Shown here in pieces: positions 6,960 through 14,124 of a stretch of DNA of 14,192 nt. The notes under the pieces were generated by a model, which was not told the DNA's origin, made no database searches, and saw only the letters and a list, made by a program, of their open reading frames with translations. Location of the stretch: assembly GCA_026002305.1 (NCBI GenBank), contig BOBI01000049.1:1-14192 (forward strand). Reading direction: 5' to 3'. Origin of the DNA: Spirochaetia bacterium (GTDB lineage Bacteria; Spirochaetota; Spirochaetia; Treponematales; Breznakiellaceae). Each line of letters begins with the position of its first letter. Position 1 is the stretch's first letter. A program made the position numbers and the translations under genes.

Positions 6960-8495
6960 ATGTCCGGTAATTTGCTTGAAATGAAGTCGATAACCAAGAC
7001 TTTTAGCGGTGTAACAGCGTTGCAAGATGTCAACATCGCCGTGCGGAACGGGGAGATACACGCCCTGGTCGGCGAGAACGGCGCCGGTAAGTCAACACTG
7101 ATGAATGTACTAAGCGGCGTTTATCCCTTTGGCAGTTATTCCGGCGACATTATTTTTGACGGTGAAGAATGTAAGTTTCATACCATCAAACAGAGTGAAA
7201 AAAAAGGTATTGTCATAATCCATCAGGAACTTGCCCTGATTCCCTACCTTACCATCGGGGAAAATCTTTTTGTCGGTAATGAGCGTGGAAGCTATTTGAA
7301 AATTGATTGGGATAAAACCTACGCGGAAGCCACCGCCCATCTGGCAAAGGTCGGCTTATACGATTCCCCCATGACACTGATAAAAGATATTGGCGTTGGA
7401 AAACAGCAGCTCGTGGAGATTGCGAAGGCCCTTGCAAAAAATGTGCGGCTCCTAATCCTGGACGAGCCTACCGCTTCCCTTAACGAGACCGATTCAATTC
7501 ATTTGCTGGACCTGCTTCTGGAACTTAAAAAGTCCGGTGTTACATCTATTATTATTTCCCACAAACTAAATGAAGTAGCCTATGTGGCGGACAGGATCAC
7601 GGTTATCCGGGACGGTAATGTTATCACCACCATGGATAAAAATTCCGATTCTTTTGACGAGGGGGCTATTATCAAAGCTATGGTGGGCCGCAGTTTAACC
7701 GATCGCTTTCCCAAGCGAACCCCCAACATCGGTGATATTGCATTTGAGGTAAAAAACTGGAATGTCTACCACCCGCTGTATGAGGACCGGTTGGTTTGTA
7801 ACAATGTGAACATCAATGTTCGTAAGGGTGAGGTTGTGGGTATAAGCGGTCTTATGGGGGCGGGGCGCACGGAACTTGCCATGAGTGTTTTCGGGAAAAG
7901 TTATGGTACCAATATCAGCGGTGAAATCTTTATTAACGGAAAAGAAGAGAATCTTCATAGCGTCCGGGATGCTATTGAAAAAAAATTGGCCTATGTTACC
8001 GAGGATCGCAAGGGTAACGGCCTGGTATTAAAAAATACTATAAGCGTGAATACAAGTCTGGCAAAAATGAATAAGGTCAGTAAAAATAAAGTCATTGATA
8101 AGGATAGGGAGTTGCAAGTTGCGGAGGAGTACCGGCAAAAATTGAATACCAAATGCGCCGGCGTCCTGCAGGAAGTGTCCAGCCTTTCAGGCGGTAATCA
8201 ACAGAAGGTGCTTTTGGGTAAATGGATGTTTGCAGACCCGGAAATTCTGATCCTCGACGAGCCTACCCGTGGAATTGATGTGGGGGCGAAATACGAAATT
8301 TATACAATCATCAATAAACTGGTGGCGGACGGCAAAAGCGTGCTGATGATTTCATCAGAGCTGCCCGAGATTTTGGGAATGTGCGACAGGGTATACGTAA
8401 TGAATGAAGGTAAAATAGTTGCGGAACTGCCGAAAGAAAAGGCATCACAAGAATCCATCATGGCCTGTATCGTACAGGCGGGAAAGGAAGGTTGA
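6960..8495 (+). CDS. mmsA: Multiple-monosaccharide ABC transporter ATPase (MmsA/GguA), duplicated domains
   Basis: The 511-residue protein contains two fused ABC domains, as usual for the RbsA/XylG/MmsA class of sugar importers. Domain 1 has Walker [10 protein letters not shown] (38-46), Q-loop [10 protein letters not shown], a divergent signature [14 protein letters not shown] and Walker [10 protein letters not shown]. Domain 2 has a degenerate Walker [10 protein letters not shown] (Arg in place of Lys, typical of this class), signature [14 protein letters not shown], Walker [21 protein letters not shown] and a conserved tail with [21 protein letters not shown]. These segments follow the MmsA/GguA pattern more closely than E. 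coli XylG. It powers uptake through the permease encoded next, working with the ChvE-type receptor. AAGGAG precedes the ATG by 7 nt. The gene ends 2 nt before the mmsB start, so translation is probably coupled. Family assignment is firm; sugar specificity comes from context. Confidence 0.95.
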   Translation: MSGNLLEMKSITKTFSGVTALQDVNIAVRNGEIHALVGENGAGKSTLMNVLSGVYPFGSYSGDIIFDGEECKFHTIKQSEKKGIVIIHQELALIPYLTIGENLFVGNERGSYLKIDWDKTYAEATAHLAKVGLYDSPMTLIKDIGVGKQQLVEIAKALAKNVRLLILDEPTASLNETDSIHLLDLLLELKKSGVTSIIISHKLNEVAYVADRITVIRDGNVITTMDKNSDSFDEGAIIKAMVGRSLTDRFPKRTPNIGDIAFEVKNWNVYHPLYEDRLVCNNVNINVRKGEVVGISGLMGAGRTELAMSVFGKSYGTNISGEIFINGKEENLHSVRDAIEKKLAYVTEDRKGNGLVLKNTISVNTSLAKMNKVSKNKVIDKDRELQVAEEYRQKLNTKCAGVLQEVSSLSGGNQQKVLLGKWMFADPEILILDEPTRGIDVGAKYEIYTIINKLVADGKSVLMISSELPEILGMCDRVYVMNEGKIVAELPKEKASQESIMACIVQAGKEG

Positions 8496-8497
8496 TA

Positions 8498-9688
8498 ATG
8501 GCAAAAAATGTTAGTGCGGTTAGCATTAAAAATGGGTTAAAGCAAAATACCATGCTTCTGGCTCTGATCTTTGTAATGGTGTTCTTTCAAATTCTTTTGA
8601 TAATCACCGATAAGGGCTCCCTGTTCGCTCCGGCAAATATTTCTAACCTTATCAGCCAGAATGCATACGTGGTTGTGCTGGCAACGGGTATGTTGCTATG
8701 TATTCTTACCGGCGGAAATATCGACTTGTCTGTAGGCTCCATAGTCTGCCTTGTGGGAGCGCTTGCGGGAACCCTGATTGTAACTTTTAAACTGCCCCTG
8801 CCTGTCAGCATAGTTCTTTGTCTTATTACGGGGCTTGCCATAGGTGCATGGCAGGGATTCTGGATTGCCTATATCCGCATCCCTCCATTCATCGTTACCC
8901 TTGCGGGGATGCTTCTATGGCGCGGCGTTGCGCTTCTTATCCTGAATGGTCTGACCATTTCGCCCTTCCCCCAGCACTACCTGCGCTTTTTTACCAGTTT
9001 TCTCCCGAACACCGACAATGCGGCTTTTATAGCCTTGGTTACACGGATTATCGGCATAGCCTTATGTATTGTTTTTATCGTTCAGCAGGCATTTGACCGG
9101 ATAAGGAAAATGAAAAAGCAATACGCGGTTGAGTCCTTTTTTGTATTTGTCAGCCGGATAGCATTGATATGTTTCGCCATATTGGTGGTATCTTTTCTTC
9201 TGGCACGGCACAAAGGTATACCGGTTATACTAATCTTAATTGCGGCGGTTGTTATAATTTATAGTTACTTTACCTCAAAAACAGTCCCCGGACGGTATCT
9301 GTACGTTCTAGGCGGTAACGAAAAAGCCGCGAAGATGTCCGGTGTTGATACCAACAAGATGCTATTTTTCGCCTATGCCAACATGGGCTTTCTTGCGGGG
9401 GTTGCCGCGCTTATGTGTGTAGCAAGGTTCAATTCCGCCTCCCCCTCGGCGGGCACCAACTACGAAATGGACGCCATCGCGAGCTGTTTTATCGGCGGCG
9501 CTTCCGCCTACGGCGGAACCGGCACGGTAAGCGGGGCGGTAATAGGCGCGGTGTTTATGGGTGTACTAAATAACGGTATGTCTATCCTTGGTATTGACGC
9601 CAACTGGCAGCGTGCGGTAAAGGGGATAGTTTTGCTTTCCGCCGTAGTTTTTGACGTGGTATCCAAAAAACGCAAACAGGCCTCGTGA
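8498..9688 (+). CDS. mmsB: Multiple-monosaccharide ABC transporter permease (MmsB/GguB)
   Basis: The 396-residue, very hydrophobic protein shows about eight to ten transmembrane segments and BPD_transp_2 family motifs: VVVLATGMLLCILTGGNIDL then SVGSIVCLVGALAG, AYIRIPPFIVTLAGMLLWRG, YVLGGNEKAAKMSGVD, and the C-terminal ASCFIGGASAYGGTGTVSGA then VIGAVFMGVLNNGMSILGID. It forms the membrane channel, probably as a dimer, with MmsA at the cytoplasmic face. The ATG at 8498 is preferred over a TTG two codons upstream because AAGGAAGG lies 6 nt before it. The gap to mmsA is 2 bp. A hydrophilic loop near residues 190-205 (RIRKMKKQ) separates two hydrophobic halves, as in GguB relatives. The gene ends 16 bp before xylB. 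Confidence 0.95.
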   Translation: MAKNVSAVSIKNGLKQNTMLLALIFVMVFFQILLIITDKGSLFAPANISNLISQNAYVVVLATGMLLCILTGGNIDLSVGSIVCLVGALAGTLIVTFKLPLPVSIVLCLITGLAIGAWQGFWIAYIRIPPFIVTLAGMLLWRGVALLILNGLTISPFPQHYLRFFTSFLPNTDNAAFIALVTRIIGIALCIVFIVQQAFDRIRKMKKQYAVESFFVFVSRIALICFAILVVSFLLARHKGIPVILILIAAVVIIYSYFTSKTVPGRYLYVLGGNEKAAKMSGVDTNKMLFFAYANMGFLAGVAALMCVARFNSASPSAGTNYEMDAIASCFIGGASAYGGTGTVSGAVIGAVFMGVLNNGMSILGIDANWQRAVKGIVLLSAVVFDVVSKKRKQAS

Positions 9689-9704
9689 GGTTATAGGGCT
9701 TACA

Positions 9705-11210
9705 ATGGAAAGGACGGTCAAAACAACTACAGTTGCGGGTATTGATATGGGTACCCAAAGTATCAAGGTAGTTTTGTATGACTGGAACGCCCGGGGTATC
9801 ATTGCGCTGGCGCAGGAACCGGTGGAGCTTATTGCGGAAAACGATGGTACCCGTGAACAGAAAACGGAATGGTACGATACAGCGCTTGAAAAATGTTTTT
9901 CCGCTTTTTCGCCGGAGCAAAAAAACAGTATTGCTGCCATAGGAATTTCGGGCCATCAGCACGGGTTTGTGCCGCTGGATGCCCAAGGCAAAGCCCTCTA
10001 CAACGTAAAACTCTGGAACGATACCTCCACAGCCGAAGAATGCCGCATAATAACCGGGACGGCCGGCGGCGATGACGCGGTGATTGCGGAAGTTTGTAAC
10101 CTAATGCTGCCCGGCTTTACCGCCCCCAAAATACTGTGGCTTAAACGGCATAAACCGGAAGCCTTTGAACGTCTGCGCTATATCATGCTCCCGCACGATT
10201 ACCTTAACTACCTTTTTACCGGTGAATACAAGGCCGAGTGTGGGGACGCTTCCGGTATGGCTATTTTTAACGGCGTAACCGGAAAATGGTCAAAGAAAAT
10301 CTGCGCCATAATTGACGAAAAGCTGCTCGGCTTACTGCCGCCTCTAATAAAATCCGATGAACCTAACGGCTTTGTTACCGCCGCTGCGGCAAAACGCTAC
10401 GGAATTCCGCAGGGCATCCCCGTTTCATCAGGCGGCGGGGATAACATGATGGGAGCAATCGGTACGGGCTGTGTGCAGGACGGCTTTTTAACGATGAGTC
10501 TTGGCACATCGGGAACCCTGTACGGCTACTCGGAAACACCATTGGCGGATCCTAAAAATGGGCTTTCGGGGTTTAACTCCTCAACCGGCGGTTACCTTCC
10601 CCTTCTCTGTACGATGAACTGCACCGTTGCCACCGAGGAGACACGGCGTATATTTAACCTTGGCGTGAAAGAGCTGGACGGGTTGGCGGCTGCGTCTAAA
10701 CCCGGTGCTAACGGCATAGTGTTCCTGCCATTTTTTAACGGCGAGCGCACCCCGAACCTTCCAAATGGCAGAGCGAGCATAAGCGGTATTACCGCCGCAA
10801 ACTTCAGCAGGGAAAATGTTGCCCGCGCAGCGTTGGAGTCCGCCATTTTTGGTATGCGCTGCGGTCTGGAGGCATTTCAGAGGCTTGGGTTCACGGCGCG
10901 GGAAATCAGGATAACCGGCGGGGGCAGTAAAAGCGCCATCTGGCGGCAGATGGTGGCGGACATACTCAATATACCAGTTAAACGGCCGGTGAATGCCGAA
11001 TCAGCCGCAATGGGCGGGGCAATTCAGGCGCTCTGGTGCCTGTCAAAACTGGAAGGAAAACCTGCAACAATCAAAGATATTTGCGAGGATCATATCAACA
11101 TAAGCGAGGAAACATCTGTAAAACCAAATCCGGCAAATGCCGATCTTTATACCAATGCTTACACTGTGTATAATCAGTACTTAAAAGCGCTTAGTCCGCT
11201 TTATACATAA
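9705..11210 (+). CDS. xylB: Xylulokinase
   Basis: The 501-residue FGGY-family kinase phosphorylates D-xylulose to D-xylulose 5-phosphate, the step after xylose isomerase. The N-terminal ATP-fold motif is GIDMGTQSIKVVLYD (12-26). Xylulokinase-type motifs follow: GISGHQHGFVPLD (80-92), LWNDTSTAEE, NLMLPGFTAPKILWLKRHKP (132-151), LPHDYLNYLFTGE and SSGGGDNMMGAIGTG (241-255), where Asp246 is the expected catalytic base. MSLGTSGTLY, FLPFFNGERTPN and ITGGGSKSAIWRQMVADIL complete the second domain. The ATG at 9705 is chosen over an ATG 18 codons upstream because the upstream one would lie inside mmsB, and TAGGG precedes 9705 at proper spacing. Length and motifs match E. coli XylB closely. It is cytoplasmic and co-transcribed with the transporter. 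Confidence 0.94.
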   Translation: MERTVKTTTVAGIDMGTQSIKVVLYDWNARGIIALAQEPVELIAENDGTREQKTEWYDTALEKCFSAFSPEQKNSIAAIGISGHQHGFVPLDAQGKALYNVKLWNDTSTAEECRIITGTAGGDDAVIAEVCNLMLPGFTAPKILWLKRHKPEAFERLRYIMLPHDYLNYLFTGEYKAECGDASGMAIFNGVTGKWSKKICAIIDEKLLGLLPPLIKSDEPNGFVTAAAAKRYGIPQGIPVSSGGGDNMMGAIGTGCVQDGFLTMSLGTSGTLYGYSETPLADPKNGLSGFNSSTGGYLPLLCTMNCTVATEETRRIFNLGVKELDGLAAASKPGANGIVFLPFFNGERTPNLPNGRASISGITAANFSRENVARAALESAIFGMRCGLEAFQRLGFTAREIRITGGGSKSAIWRQMVADILNIPVKRPVNAESAAMGGAIQALWCLSKLEGKPATIKDICEDHINISEETSVKPNPANADLYTNAYTVYNQYLKALSPLYT

Positions 11211-11221
11211 TATGATGTACT

Positions 11222-11252
11222 TTGAGAATAAATCGGCCCGATATTGTATAAT
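11222..11252 (+). promoter_or_regulatory. Candidate promoter for the small gene and xylA
   Basis: TTGAGA (11222-11227) and a perfect TATAAT (11247-11252) are separated by 19 bp, slightly wider than ideal. The site is in the AT-rich gap after xylB and 51 bp before the next start codon. It would allow xylA to be transcribed apart from the long upstream operon. Confidence 0.45.
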
Positions 11253-11302
11253 AAAAAGAATTGGAGCACTATATATCTAGGTATTAGTTTGGAGGAAAAT
11301 TT

Positions 11303-11482
11303 ATGGAACAAGTTCAAAATTTTGATGTTCAAAAAAACACTGCCAATGCAACACAAACTAGGCAGAATCTTGCCGAGCATGTCGGTTTTGTAGAATATTC
11401 ACAGGATAATCGTGCTATGCTCGCTAGTATAAATGCCTATAAACAAGCAATAGAAAAGGCACTGGCTACTGAAAAAAAATAG
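11303..11482 (+). CDS. Small hypothetical protein, possibly longer by -1 frameshift
   Basis: An ATG with a strong GGAGG site (11291-11295, 7 nt upstream) opens a 59-codon frame ending at TAG 11480-11482. The peptide starts MEQVQNFDVQKNTANATQTR, is hydrophilic, mostly helical in appearance and has no signal peptide or membrane segment. I do not recognise the family. The frame ends in an eight-A run: codons AAA AAA TAG with A_AAA_AAA in the phase used for -1 slippage. In the -1 frame reading continues for 27 codons (11479-11562, ending LKLYAIWKEK), stopping 32 nt before xylA. Either the gene was broken by a one-base indel, or the longer form is made by programmed slippage, or the extension is chance. 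It lies between xylB and xylA in AT-rich DNA unlike the flanks, behind its own candidate promoter, so it may have a role in pentose metabolism or be an insertion. Confidence 0.6.
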   Translation: MEQVQNFDVQKNTANATQTRQNLAEHVGFVEYSQDNRAMLASINAYKQAIEKALATEKK

Positions 11483-11594
11483 AAAGCAATCAAGATAAGT
11501 TCACACAAGTTACAAGATTTAGAAATATGTTAAAACTTTACGCGATCTGGAAAGAAAAATGAAACGCTTTTAATATGTATGGTAGGAGATTACT

Positions 11595-12935
11595 ATGACA
11601 AATTATTTTACCGGCGGCAAAGAATATTTCCCCGGAATCGGGAAAATTCCCTTTGAAGGAAGCGGATCAAAAAATCCGTTGGCGTTTAAATATTATGACG
11701 CTGAAAAAATAGTTCGCGGGAAAAAAATGCGGGACTGGCTTCGTTTTGCAATAGCCTACTGGCACAGCTTCTGTGCCGACGGCGCGGACCCCTTTGGTTC
11801 GGCAACCCGCATCTTTCCATGGAACAGTTCCGCCGATCCTCTGGAAAACGCAAAAAACAAGGCCGATGCAGCGTTTGAATTTTTCACTAAAATCGGAGCG
11901 CCCTATTATTGCTGGCATGATCGGGACATTGCCCCCGAAGGAAAGACCCTCGATGAATCGGCGGAAAACCTCTGCGCCATTATTGACGAGCTTAAAAAGC
12001 GGCAGGACGCCACAGGGGTAAAACTCCTCTGGGGAACAGCCAATGTATTTACCAACCCCCGTTTTATGAACGGCGCCGCGACAAACCCTGAATTTGACGT
12101 AGTCATTCAGGCTGCAAACCAAGTGAAGAACGCTATTGACGGCACGATAAAACTTGGCGGCGAGGGCTACACATTTTGGGGCGGTCGCGAAGGATACATG
12201 TCCCTTTTAAACACGGACATGAAACGGGAAAAGGAACATCTTGCTATGCTTCTAACCATATCCCGGGATTACGCCCGCAAACAGGGTTTTAAAGGCTGTT
12301 TCTACATTGAACCAAAACCGATGGAGCCAACCAAACACCAATACGATTACGACTCGGAAACAGTTATAGGGTTCCTTAAAGCTCACGGATTGGAGAAAGA
12401 CTTTAAGCTGAACATCGAGGCAAACCACGCGGAATTGGCCGGTCATGACTTCTACCATGAACTGTCTGTCTGTGTTGACAACGGTATGCTCGGTTCGGTT
12501 GACGCAAACAGGGGCGAGCCCCGCAACGGCTGGGACACGGATCAGTTCCCCGGCAGCGTCTACGAAACCACCCTTGCAATGCAAGCGATCCTCCGGATGG
12601 GCGGCTTTAAAACCGGCGGGCTGAATTTTGACGCAAAGACCCGCCGCAATTCTATCGATCCGGCGGATCTGTTTATCTCCCACATCGGCGGCATGGACAC
12701 ATTTGCCTACGGTCTTGAAAAAGCGGCGGCGATCCTTGACGACGGGCGAATTCCGGAACTGCTCAAAAAGCGCTATGCCTCATTTGATTCCGGTGACGGC
12801 GCGAAATTTGAAAAAGGCGGCTTTACCCTTGACGCTCTGGCTTCGCTTGCAAAAGAATACGGTAAAGCCGGTTGGACAAGCGGTAAGCAGGAATATTTCG
12901 AGAATATATTTAACGGTATTGTGCTTTCAAAATAG
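11595..12935 (+). CDS. xylA: Xylose isomerase
   Basis: The 446-residue class II xylose isomerase converts D-xylose to D-xylulose in the cytoplasm, feeding XylB. The catalytic segment [13 protein letters not shown] gives His108 and Asp111. Metal and substrate ligands are visible at Glu239 and Lys241 ([18 protein letters not shown]), Glu275 and His278 ([19 protein letters not shown]), Asp303 (GSVDANRGE), Asp314 and Asp316 (NGWDTDQFP) and Asp346 ([11 protein letters not shown]). The signature region [17 protein letters not shown] (194-210) is intact. Length is close to the E. coli enzyme (440 residues) and includes the longer N-terminus typical of class II. The ATG start has AGGAG at proper spacing. 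It follows the small gene by 112 bp and probably shares its promoter. No terminator is seen; the next thing on the minus strand ends 2 bp after the stop. Confidence 0.97.
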   Translation: MTNYFTGGKEYFPGIGKIPFEGSGSKNPLAFKYYDAEKIVRGKKMRDWLRFAIAYWHSFCADGADPFGSATRIFPWNSSADPLENAKNKADAAFEFFTKIGAPYYCWHDRDIAPEGKTLDESAENLCAIIDELKKRQDATGVKLLWGTANVFTNPRFMNGAATNPEFDVVIQAANQVKNAIDGTIKLGGEGYTFWGGREGYMSLLNTDMKREKEHLAMLLTISRDYARKQGFKGCFYIEPKPMEPTKHQYDYDSETVIGFLKAHGLEKDFKLNIEANHAELAGHDFYHELSVCVDNGMLGSVDANRGEPRNGWDTDQFPGSVYETTLAMQAILRMGGFKTGGLNFDAKTRRNSIDPADLFISHIGGMDTFAYGLEKAAAILDDGRIPELLKKRYASFDSGDGAKFEKGGFTLDALASLAKEYGKAGWTSGKQEYFENIFNGIVLSK

Positions 12936-12937
12936 TA

Positions 12938-13060
12938 TTACTGCAGCCCTTCCGCCGTATCATAGACCATTTTCAGGATGGCGGGGACTTGCCCTTCTTC
13001 AAGGCTGGAGAAAGCTAGCCGGAGGTGTTCCGGATCGATTGCAACTGTGCCATGCGTGAT
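12938..13060 (-). pseudogene. Truncated C-terminal remnant resembling a PLP-dependent aminotransferase / MocR-type protein
   Basis: On the minus strand a 40-codon frame ends at TAA (12940-12938), only 2 bp from the xylA stop, so the two genes converge. The peptide contains GTVAIDPEHLRLAFSSLEE followed by GQVPAILKMVYDTAEGLQ. A pattern of hydrophobic-Arg-Leu-Ala-Phe-Ser-Ser followed by a short amphipathic helix is common at the C-terminus of fold-type I aminotransferases and MocR-like regulators. Family assignment from so short a piece is tentative. There is no start codon with a ribosome site: the frame meets stops inside the repeat that begins at 13061, which marks where mobile DNA replaced the rest. 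The body of the gene is not in this window. Confidence 0.45.
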
Positions 13061-13120
13061 GCCTAATAATTAAATCTAGCCGAAATAAGTGGTTGCCTAA
13101 TAATTAAAAATCCAGCCAAA
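13061..13120. repeat. Direct repeat GCCTAATAATTAAA at the probable IS end (34-bp period)
   Basis: GCCTAATAATTAAATCTAGC (13061-13080) recurs as GCCTAATAATTAAAAATCCAGC (13095-13116), with a 34-bp period and two extra A bases. The outer copy coincides with the point where the aminotransferase-like frame breaks off, so it probably marks the left end of the integrase-type element. The inner copy may be a second transposase binding site. Confidence 0.65.
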
Positions 13121-13129
13121 AATTTATAA

Positions 13130-13153
13130 TGGTTCTAAGTGAGGATAGAACCA
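13130..13153 (+). promoter_or_regulatory. Hairpin immediately before the integrase-type transposase
   Basis: TGGTTCTA (13130-13137) pairs perfectly with TAGAACCA (13146-13153) around an 8-nt loop (AGTGAGGA). It ends directly before the first possible ATG (13155). No T tract follows, so it is more likely a translational or transposition control structure than a terminator; function is unproven. Confidence 0.5.
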
Positions 13154-13154
13154 A

Positions 13155-14026
13155 ATGAGGTTAGATATGCACAGTCGGGAAGAAGTTGTAAAAGGTAATT
13201 ACAAGGATTATCAAAGTGCAACAAAGAAAGGCAGGAATAAAATTCTTGCAAGGTTGGTTCCTGTTTGCGGTATGAACAGGGATTATTTGGCACATAAGCT
13301 TAGCACTTACAAAGATCAGGCTGAAGTTGTGATTGACGGCAAAACAGTTATTCTAAAGAAGGGTAAGAAGAAAAGGGGCGCGGGAAAACATGGCGGCAGA
13401 CCGCCTAAGTATGATGCTGTGTTTGTAAAGGTTCCCACCGCCATTTGGTCAGATTACGGGCGGCAATGCGGGAAATTGCTAGTGCCGTTTATTCGGCAAA
13501 CCATTGATTTTTTGTGTAAACCAGTAAATCCGAACTATGAAATAACGGAAGAAACAAGAGAATTATTATCATTATGATAACGGCATGGAATTCATCAACG
13601 AACCGCTTTTGCAATGTTGTTTAGAACGGCACATCAAGGCAACCCGCTCCCGCCCGTACCATAAAAATGATAATTGCTATGCCGAACAAAAAAACTACGA
13701 TGACGTGCGTAAAACAGTCAGGCTTCAGGTTTGATACTCCCAAAGAGCAGGAAGCTCCGGCAGAGGTTTACCGCTTTCCGTGCCCTCTTTACAACTACCG
13801 GTATCCATCTTTCAAACTCATTGATAAGACAAAACAAGCTGACGGGCGCTACAAAAAGGTCTATAGGAAAGCTCCTAAAACGCCTTGCGAGAGACTTTTG
13901 GAATCTCCGGATATTAGCGATGAATGCAAGGATGAATTACGCCGCCGCAAAGTTCTTGTCAATCCGGTAGAATTTAATAGCCAGCTGAATGAGGCAGTTG
14001 AAAAACTTGCAAATAAACAGGGATAA
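13155..14026 (+). pseudogene. Integrase-catalytic-core transposase, disrupted by deletion and frameshift
   Basis: Three reading frames give consecutive parts of one protein. Part 1 (ATG 13155, or more likely ATG 13167, which has GAGG 6 nt upstream) ends at 13577 and carries the N-terminal helix-turn-helix-like region (SATKKGRNKILARLV, GGRPPKYD, CGKLLVPFIRQTIDFL). Part 2 begins at about 13573 in the next frame with YDNGMEFINEPL and includes TRSRPYHKNDNCYAEQKN, which matches the second Asp and the Glu of a DDE integrase core. Part 3 (from 13721 to the stop at 14026) starts GFRFDTPKEQE after what looks like a one-base insertion near 13720. The stretch that should contain the first catalytic Asp between parts 1 and 2 is absent, so an internal deletion is inferred from family knowledge. 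The enzyme should be inactive. Confidence 0.8.
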
Positions 14027-14069
14027 AATTTATACTGTAAATACATCCGCAGTGGATGCCGCTTAAGAG

Positions 14070-14123
14070 CTTATCCCTAAATAACCAACAAATCCCATCC
14101 GATACAGAAGGAGGAGGGATAAG
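14070..14123 (+). promoter_or_regulatory. Inverted repeat spanning the transposase ribosome site
   Basis: CTTATCCCT (14070-14078) is a perfect reverse complement of AGGGATAAG (14115-14123), with 36 nt between. The right arm overlaps the end of the GGAGGAGGG ribosome site and abuts the start codon at 14125. A transcript entering from outside the element would carry both arms and could hide the ribosome site, a known way for IS elements to prevent translation from read-through mRNA. Confidence 0.5.
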
Positions 14124-14124
14124 T

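Larger units (their letters stand above)
13061..14063 (+). mobile_element. Degenerate integrase-type insertion sequence (remnant)
   Basis: The interval runs from the direct repeat at 13061 through the broken transposase to just before the next element. The left boundary is supported by truncation of the minus-strand gene. No matching inverted terminal repeat could be found at the right, so the right end is probably lost and the end coordinate is set by the candidate target site of the IS5-type element. Confidence 0.45.

Noticed and set aside
8492..8497. TTG start for MmsB
   Set aside because: It overlaps the mmsA stop and is too close to the AAGGAAGG site; ATG 8498 has ideal spacing.
9651..9704. 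Longer N-terminus for XylB
   Set aside because: The extra 18 codons lie mostly within the end of mmsB in another frame and do not resemble FGGY kinase sequence; ATG 9705 fits family length and has a better-placed ribosome site.
11559..11574. TGAAACGCTTTTAA before xylA as a catabolite-repression (cre) or LacI-type operator
   Set aside because: It lacks one base relative to the cre pattern and its symmetry is weak (AAA-CGC-TTT only). No second copy is found before other genes.
12628..13059. 143-codon plus-strand ORF across the end of xylA
   Set aside because: It is a shadow of xylA and of the minus-strand aminotransferase-like tail, with no ribosome site or recognisable protein features.
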